Of a stretch of 48,290 nucleotides of DNA, positions 44,927 to 48,290 are shown in pieces. The stretch comes from CAZQKL01 sp964593895 [NCBI: uncultured bacterium] (lineage in GTDB: Bacteria; DYJV01): NCBI GenBank assembly GCA_964593895.1, contig CAZQKL010000002.1, forward strand, positions 1 through 48,290. Reading direction: 5' to 3'. Within the stretch, counting starts at the first letter, position 1. Every line of letters starts with the position of its first letter. The position numbers and the translations under genes were made by a program. The notes under the pieces were generated by a model that saw only the letters and a list, made by a program, of their open reading frames with translations, was not told the origin of the DNA and did no database searches.

Positions 44927-47395
44927 TTTTATAACTCCATCAATAAGTTTGTTAATTATATTTTCGTGATATGGAATAACTCTAATATAAAAACCGTAAG
45001 TTCCACTTTCATTTAAAACAATTTTACCTGAATATACATAAACATCTTTTTCCTTTTTAATAACTTCCATTTTAACAGACTTTCCATCAATAATTTTATC
45101 TTCTTTATCAAGGTTACCGTAAAAAATTTCAACTATAACATCTTTGGCATCAATTTCTCCGAGAAAAACTTTTGCTTTAACATTTATCTCTTCACCAACA
45201 TGAAATTCTGTTTCTTTTTTTGTAATAACTTCAACAATTTTAACCTTATCCCATTTTGGGTAAACTTTCTGTTTCCATTTTGCAAGTTCTTTAATTGGTT
45301 GAAAATTTTTTGATTTTATCTTTTTTAAATTTTCTATTGCTGTATCGTAAAACTTTTCAGTATATTCCCTTACCATTCTATTTGTATTAAAATAGGGAGC
45401 AATTGAGGAAATTGCATTTTTCATAATTTTTACCCATTTTCTTGGAACACCACCTACTCCTCTTTCATAATAAGCTGGAATAATCTCATTTTCTAATAAA
45501 TCGTATAAAATTAAACTTTCTGTTTTATCCTGTGCTTCAAAATTTTCACCATATTCTTCTCCTGAACCTATAGCCCAACCATTTTCTCCATTGTAAGCTT
45601 CATCCCACCAGCCATCAAGAGTGCTTAAATGAATAACTCCATTTATTGATGCTTTCATACCACTTGTTCCACTTGCTTCCAAAGGTCTTCTTGGATTATT
45701 GAGCCATATATCAACTCCCTGAACAAGATATTTTGCAACATTTAAATCGTAATCTTCAATAAAAACAACTTTTTTCTTAAACTCTGGCATTCTTATTATT
45801 TGAATAATTTGCTTAATTATATTTTTCCCAACATTATCTGCCTGATGAGCTTTACCTGAAATAATAATTTGAACTGGAAATTTGGGATTATTTAAAATTT
45901 TATTTAACCTTTCAAGGTCTTTAAAAATCAAAAAAGCCCTTTTATATTCAGCAAATCTTCTTGCAAATCCTATTGTTAATGCATCTGGGTCAAGAATATC
46001 TGATGATTTTACCCTATCTCTTACAAAACTTATTAACCTTTCCTTTAATCTTAAATGAGCTCTCCAGAGTTCATGGTCTGGAATTGAAAAAATTCTTTCC
46101 CAAATTTCCTTATTTTCAGGATGCTCCTTCCAAACAGGTCCAATATATTTGTCAAAAAGCCGTGCAAATTCATCACTTATCCATGAATTTATATGAACAC
46201 CATTTGTAATGCTGTCTATTGGAACTTCATCTTCATTTAAATCTTTCCATAAATTTTTCCACATTCTTCTTGAAACTTTTCCATGAAGCCTGCTTACTCC
46301 ATTTGAAAAAACTGAATTTCTTAAGGCAAATACAGTCATACCAAAACCTTTATCTGTTGGCTCAATTTTACCCATTTTTAAAATCTCATTAAAATCAATA
46401 CCGATTTTATCAATATAAGGTTTAAGATAAGTAAAAATCATATCATCTGGGTAAACTTCATTTCCTGCTGGTATTGGTGTGTGAGTTGTAAATATATTTG
46501 TTGTTTTTACAAGTTCTTTTGCTTCATTAAAATTTAAAGAGAACTTTTCCATTGCAATTCTAAATTTTTCAATTGAAAGAAAAGCAGAATGTCCTTCATT
46601 CATGTGAACAACGCATGGGCAATATCCAAGAGCATCAATTACTCTCATTCCACCAATTCCAAGTAAAATTTCCTGCTTTATTCTAATATCTCTGTTGCCA
46701 TCGTAAAGATAATATGTAATTTTTCTATTTTCAGGAGAATTTTCTTCAAAATTTGTATCAAGTAAATATAAAGGAATTCTGCCAACATCCATTTTCCAAA
46801 CTCTTGATTTTACTATTTCATTTCCAATAGGCACATCTATGATAAAATTTTTAATCAATGTTACAGGAATATTAGTAAAGTCAATTTCATTATATTTTTC
46901 CATCTGCCAACCATCACTTGTAAGATACTGATTAAATCCTCCAAATGTATATAATAGCCCAATGCCAATTAACGGCAAACCAAGTTCACTTGCAGATTTA
47001 ATATGACAACCTGCTAAAACGCCAAGTCCACCTGAATACATTAAAATTGAATCATGAAGCCCATACTCCATTGAAAAATAAGCAATTTTTATTTCAGCAT
47101 CTTCATGTGTTTTAAAGAACCATGTTGAATAATCCTTATACATTAAAAATTTATTGTAAACATCAATCATTAATGAAATAAACACATTGTCTTCACTCAA
47201 TCTCTTCAATTTTTCTTGAGAAATCATCCCAAGCATCTTCACAGGATTATGTTTTGAAGCTTCCCAAAGCTCAATATCAATCATTCTAAAAAGGTCAATT
47301 GCATCATGGTTCCATGTCCACCAGAGATTATAGGCAATTTCATGGAGAGGTTTTAAATTTTCTGGTAATTTTGGAATAACTGTAAATTTAAACAT
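44918..47395 (-). CDS. glgP: Alpha-glucan phosphorylase
   Basis: About 825 residues of the GT35 alpha-glucan phosphorylase type common in thermophiles (N-terminal LPENLKPLHEIAYNLWWTWN). The PLP lysine is in EASGTSGMKASINGV, with MNEGHSAF, FTTHTPIPAGNEVY and GFARRFAEYKRA. It releases glucose-1-phosphate from glycogen- or starch-like glucans. I chose ATG at 47395 since AAAGG lies 8 bases before it; GTG/ATG at 47404/47401 are too close. A C-terminal beta domain (about 700-826) is typical of this subgroup. It overlaps the mtnA stop by 8 bases. Confidence 0.93.
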   Translation of the reverse strand: MFKFTVIPKLPENLKPLHEIAYNLWWTWNHDAIDLFRMIDIELWEASKHNPVKMLGMISQEKLKRLSEDNVFISLMIDVYNKFLMYKDYSTWFFKTHEDAEIKIAYFSMEYGLHDSILMYSGGLGVLAGCHIKSASELGLPLIGIGLLYTFGGFNQYLTSDGWQMEKYNEIDFTNIPVTLIKNFIIDVPIGNEIVKSRVWKMDVGRIPLYLLDTNFEENSPENRKITYYLYDGNRDIRIKQEILLGIGGMRVIDALGYCPCVVHMNEGHSAFLSIEKFRIAMEKFSLNFNEAKELVKTTNIFTTHTPIPAGNEVYPDDMIFTYLKPYIDKIGIDFNEILKMGKIEPTDKGFGMTVFALRNSVFSNGVSRLHGKVSRRMWKNLWKDLNEDEVPIDSITNGVHINSWISDEFARLFDKYIGPVWKEHPENKEIWERIFSIPDHELWRAHLRLKERLISFVRDRVKSSDILDPDALTIGFARRFAEYKRAFLIFKDLERLNKILNNPKFPVQIIISGKAHQADNVGKNIIKQIIQIIRMPEFKKKVVFIEDYDLNVAKYLVQGVDIWLNNPRRPLEASGTSGMKASINGVIHLSTLDGWWDEAYNGENGWAIGSGEEYGENFEAQDKTESLILYDLLENEIIPAYYERGVGGVPRKWVKIMKNAISSIAPYFNTNRMVREYTEKFYDTAIENLKKIKSKNFQPIKELAKWKQKVYPKWDKVKIVEVITKKETEFHVGEEINVKAKVFLGEIDAKDVIVEIFYGNLDKEDKIIDGKSVKMEVIKKEKDVYVYSGKIVLNESGTYGFYIRVIPYHENIINKLIDGVIKLS

Positions 47396-48290
47396 TTTCA
47401 TCACCTTTAAATGGAGGTTTTAATATTCCTTTTTCAGTAATTATTGCGGTTATTAATTCTGCATCTGTTACATCAAAAGCTGGATTAAATGTATTTACTC
47501 CATCTGGAGCAATATCTTTTGTAAACATTTCTGTTATTTCTCTTCCATCTCTTTCTTCAATTGGAATTTTATCTCCATTTTCTATTGAAAAATCAAAAGT
47601 AGAAAAAGGTGCTGCCACATAAAAAGGGATATTATGTTTTTTAGCTAAAACAGCCAGAGTATAAGTTCCAATTTTATTTGCAGTATCTCCATTTCTTGCA
47701 ATTCTATCTGCTCCAACAATTACAAGGTCAATTTTACCCATTTTCATGAGAAATCCAGCCATGTTATCACAAATTAAGGTGCAAGGAATTTTTTCCTTCA
47801 TTAACTCCCATGCGGTAAGACGAGCTCCCTGCAAAAAAGGTCTTGTTTCATCAACGTAAACATGAATATTTTTTCCTGAATAGAAAGCACTTCTTATGAC
47901 ACCTAATGCTGTGCCATAACCTGCTGTAGCAAGTGCACCAGCGTTGCAATGAGTGAGAATATTTGAATTATCTTTTATTAAAATTTTACCATTTTCTCCA
48001 ATTTTTTTATTTACATCAATATCTTCCTTAAAAATTTTGTCAGCTTCTAAAAAAAATTCTTCTTTAATTTTTGAAAATTCATAATCCTTTACTTTTTCAA
48101 AAACCTTTTTCATCCTATCAATTGCCCAGAAAAGATTTACAGCAGTTGGCCTTGAATTAGAAAATTCTTCACAAACTTTATAAAAGTTCTCTTTAAATTT
48201 AACATAATCCTTTTCCTCATTTACATACATTGCAATTCCATAACCTGCTGAAACTCCAATTGCTGGAGCACCTCTAACAACCATGTTTTT
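47388..48290 (-). CDS. mtnA: Methylthioribose-1-phosphate isomerase, N-terminus outside the window
   Basis: The visible ~300 residues begin at the conserved VVRGAPAIGVSAGYG block, so about 45 N-terminal residues are beyond the window; the ATG at 48284 is internal. THCNAGALATAGYGTALGV (catalytic cysteine region), VGADRIARNGDTANKIGTY (catalytic aspartate) and the C-terminal PAFDVTDAELITAII match MtnA, an eIF2B-like isomerase of the methionine salvage pathway. A ribose-1,5-bisphosphate isomerase-like relative is the alternative but these motifs favour MtnA. Confidence 0.92.
   Translation of the reverse strand, partial: KNMVVRGAPAIGVSAGYGIAMYVNEEKDYVKFKENFYKVCEEFSNSRPTAVNLFWAIDRMKKVFEKVKDYEFSKIKEEFFLEADKIFKEDIDVNKKIGENGKILIKDNSNILTHCNAGALATAGYGTALGVIRSAFYSGKNIHVYVDETRPFLQGARLTAWELMKEKIPCTLICDNMAGFLMKMGKIDLVIVGADRIARNGDTANKIGTYTLAVLAKKHNIPFYVAAPFSTFDFSIENGDKIPIEERDGREITEMFTKDIAPDGVNTFNPAFDVTDAELITAIITEKGILKPPFKGDENV

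Overview
The window is a very A+T-rich, extremely gene-dense piece of a bacterial chromosome. About 44 protein genes and four tRNA genes leave no gap longer than about 120 bases. The organism looks like a Gram-negative (diderm) extreme thermophile. Reverse gyrase (29808-32894) is the hallmark enzyme of hyperthermophiles. kdsB, an LpxH-like hydrolase and a UDP-sugar dehydrogenase point to lipopolysaccharide and surface polysaccharide. IF3, L35, L20, PheS/PheT and an IHF/HU protein are all of bacterial type, so this is not an archaeon despite reverse gyrase and an archaeal-type ATPase. MqnC and MqnE indicate menaquinone made by the futalosine route, and LysA/DapF/DapA/DapB indicate lysine and diaminopimelate synthesis. 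I cannot name the phylum from sequence alone.

Layout. (A) 1-9031, minus strand: small acidic protein, sirtuin, surE, tRNA-Val, thrS, infC, rpmI, rplT, pheS, pheT, an ihfA-like gene, a merR-like gene and a truncated tRNA-Pro; this is a translation-machinery block. (B) 9146-17772, plus strand: complete branched-chain amino-acid-type ABC importer (livJHMGF order), bioD, tRNA-Arg, tRNA-Leu, archaeal-type ATPase, htpX and a nucleotide-sugar dehydrogenase. (C) 17753-26229, minus strand: moxR ATPase, CoxE-like VWA protein, single-pass membrane protein, mqnE, mqnC, a PAS-GAF-PAS-GGDEF-EAL protein and a PlsB-like acyltransferase, nearly all touching or overlapping. (D) 26347-34566, plus strand: CheA-like kinase, LpxH-like hydrolase, an HD protein related to CCA-adding enzymes, reverse gyrase, holA, kdsB. 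(E) 34531-37624, minus strand: chemoreceptor and M16 zinc protease. (F) 37710-44926, plus strand: lysA, dapF, a GAF-PP2C phosphatase, dapA, dapB, a FAH-family enzyme and a CgeB-like glycosyltransferase. (G) 44918-48290, minus strand: mtnA (N-terminus beyond the window) and alpha-glucan phosphorylase.

Architecture. All three convergent junctions (B/C, D/E, F/G) overlap at their 3' ends by 9-36 bases, leaving no room for conventional terminators. All three divergent junctions carry a short inverted repeat built from back-to-back -35 elements, and several genes there start within a few bases of the predicted transcription start without a Shine-Dalgarno sequence. Two tRNA promoters lie inside the 3' end of the preceding gene. 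infC appears to start at an ATA codon whose ribosome-binding site is encoded by the last codons of thrS.

I see no CRISPR array, insertion sequence, prophage or clear defence system. The most interesting unexplained items are the HD/CCA-like protein fused into the reverse gyrase operon, the MoxR-VWA-membrane protein trio divergent from a lone CheA, and the regulatory geometry of the divergent promoters.
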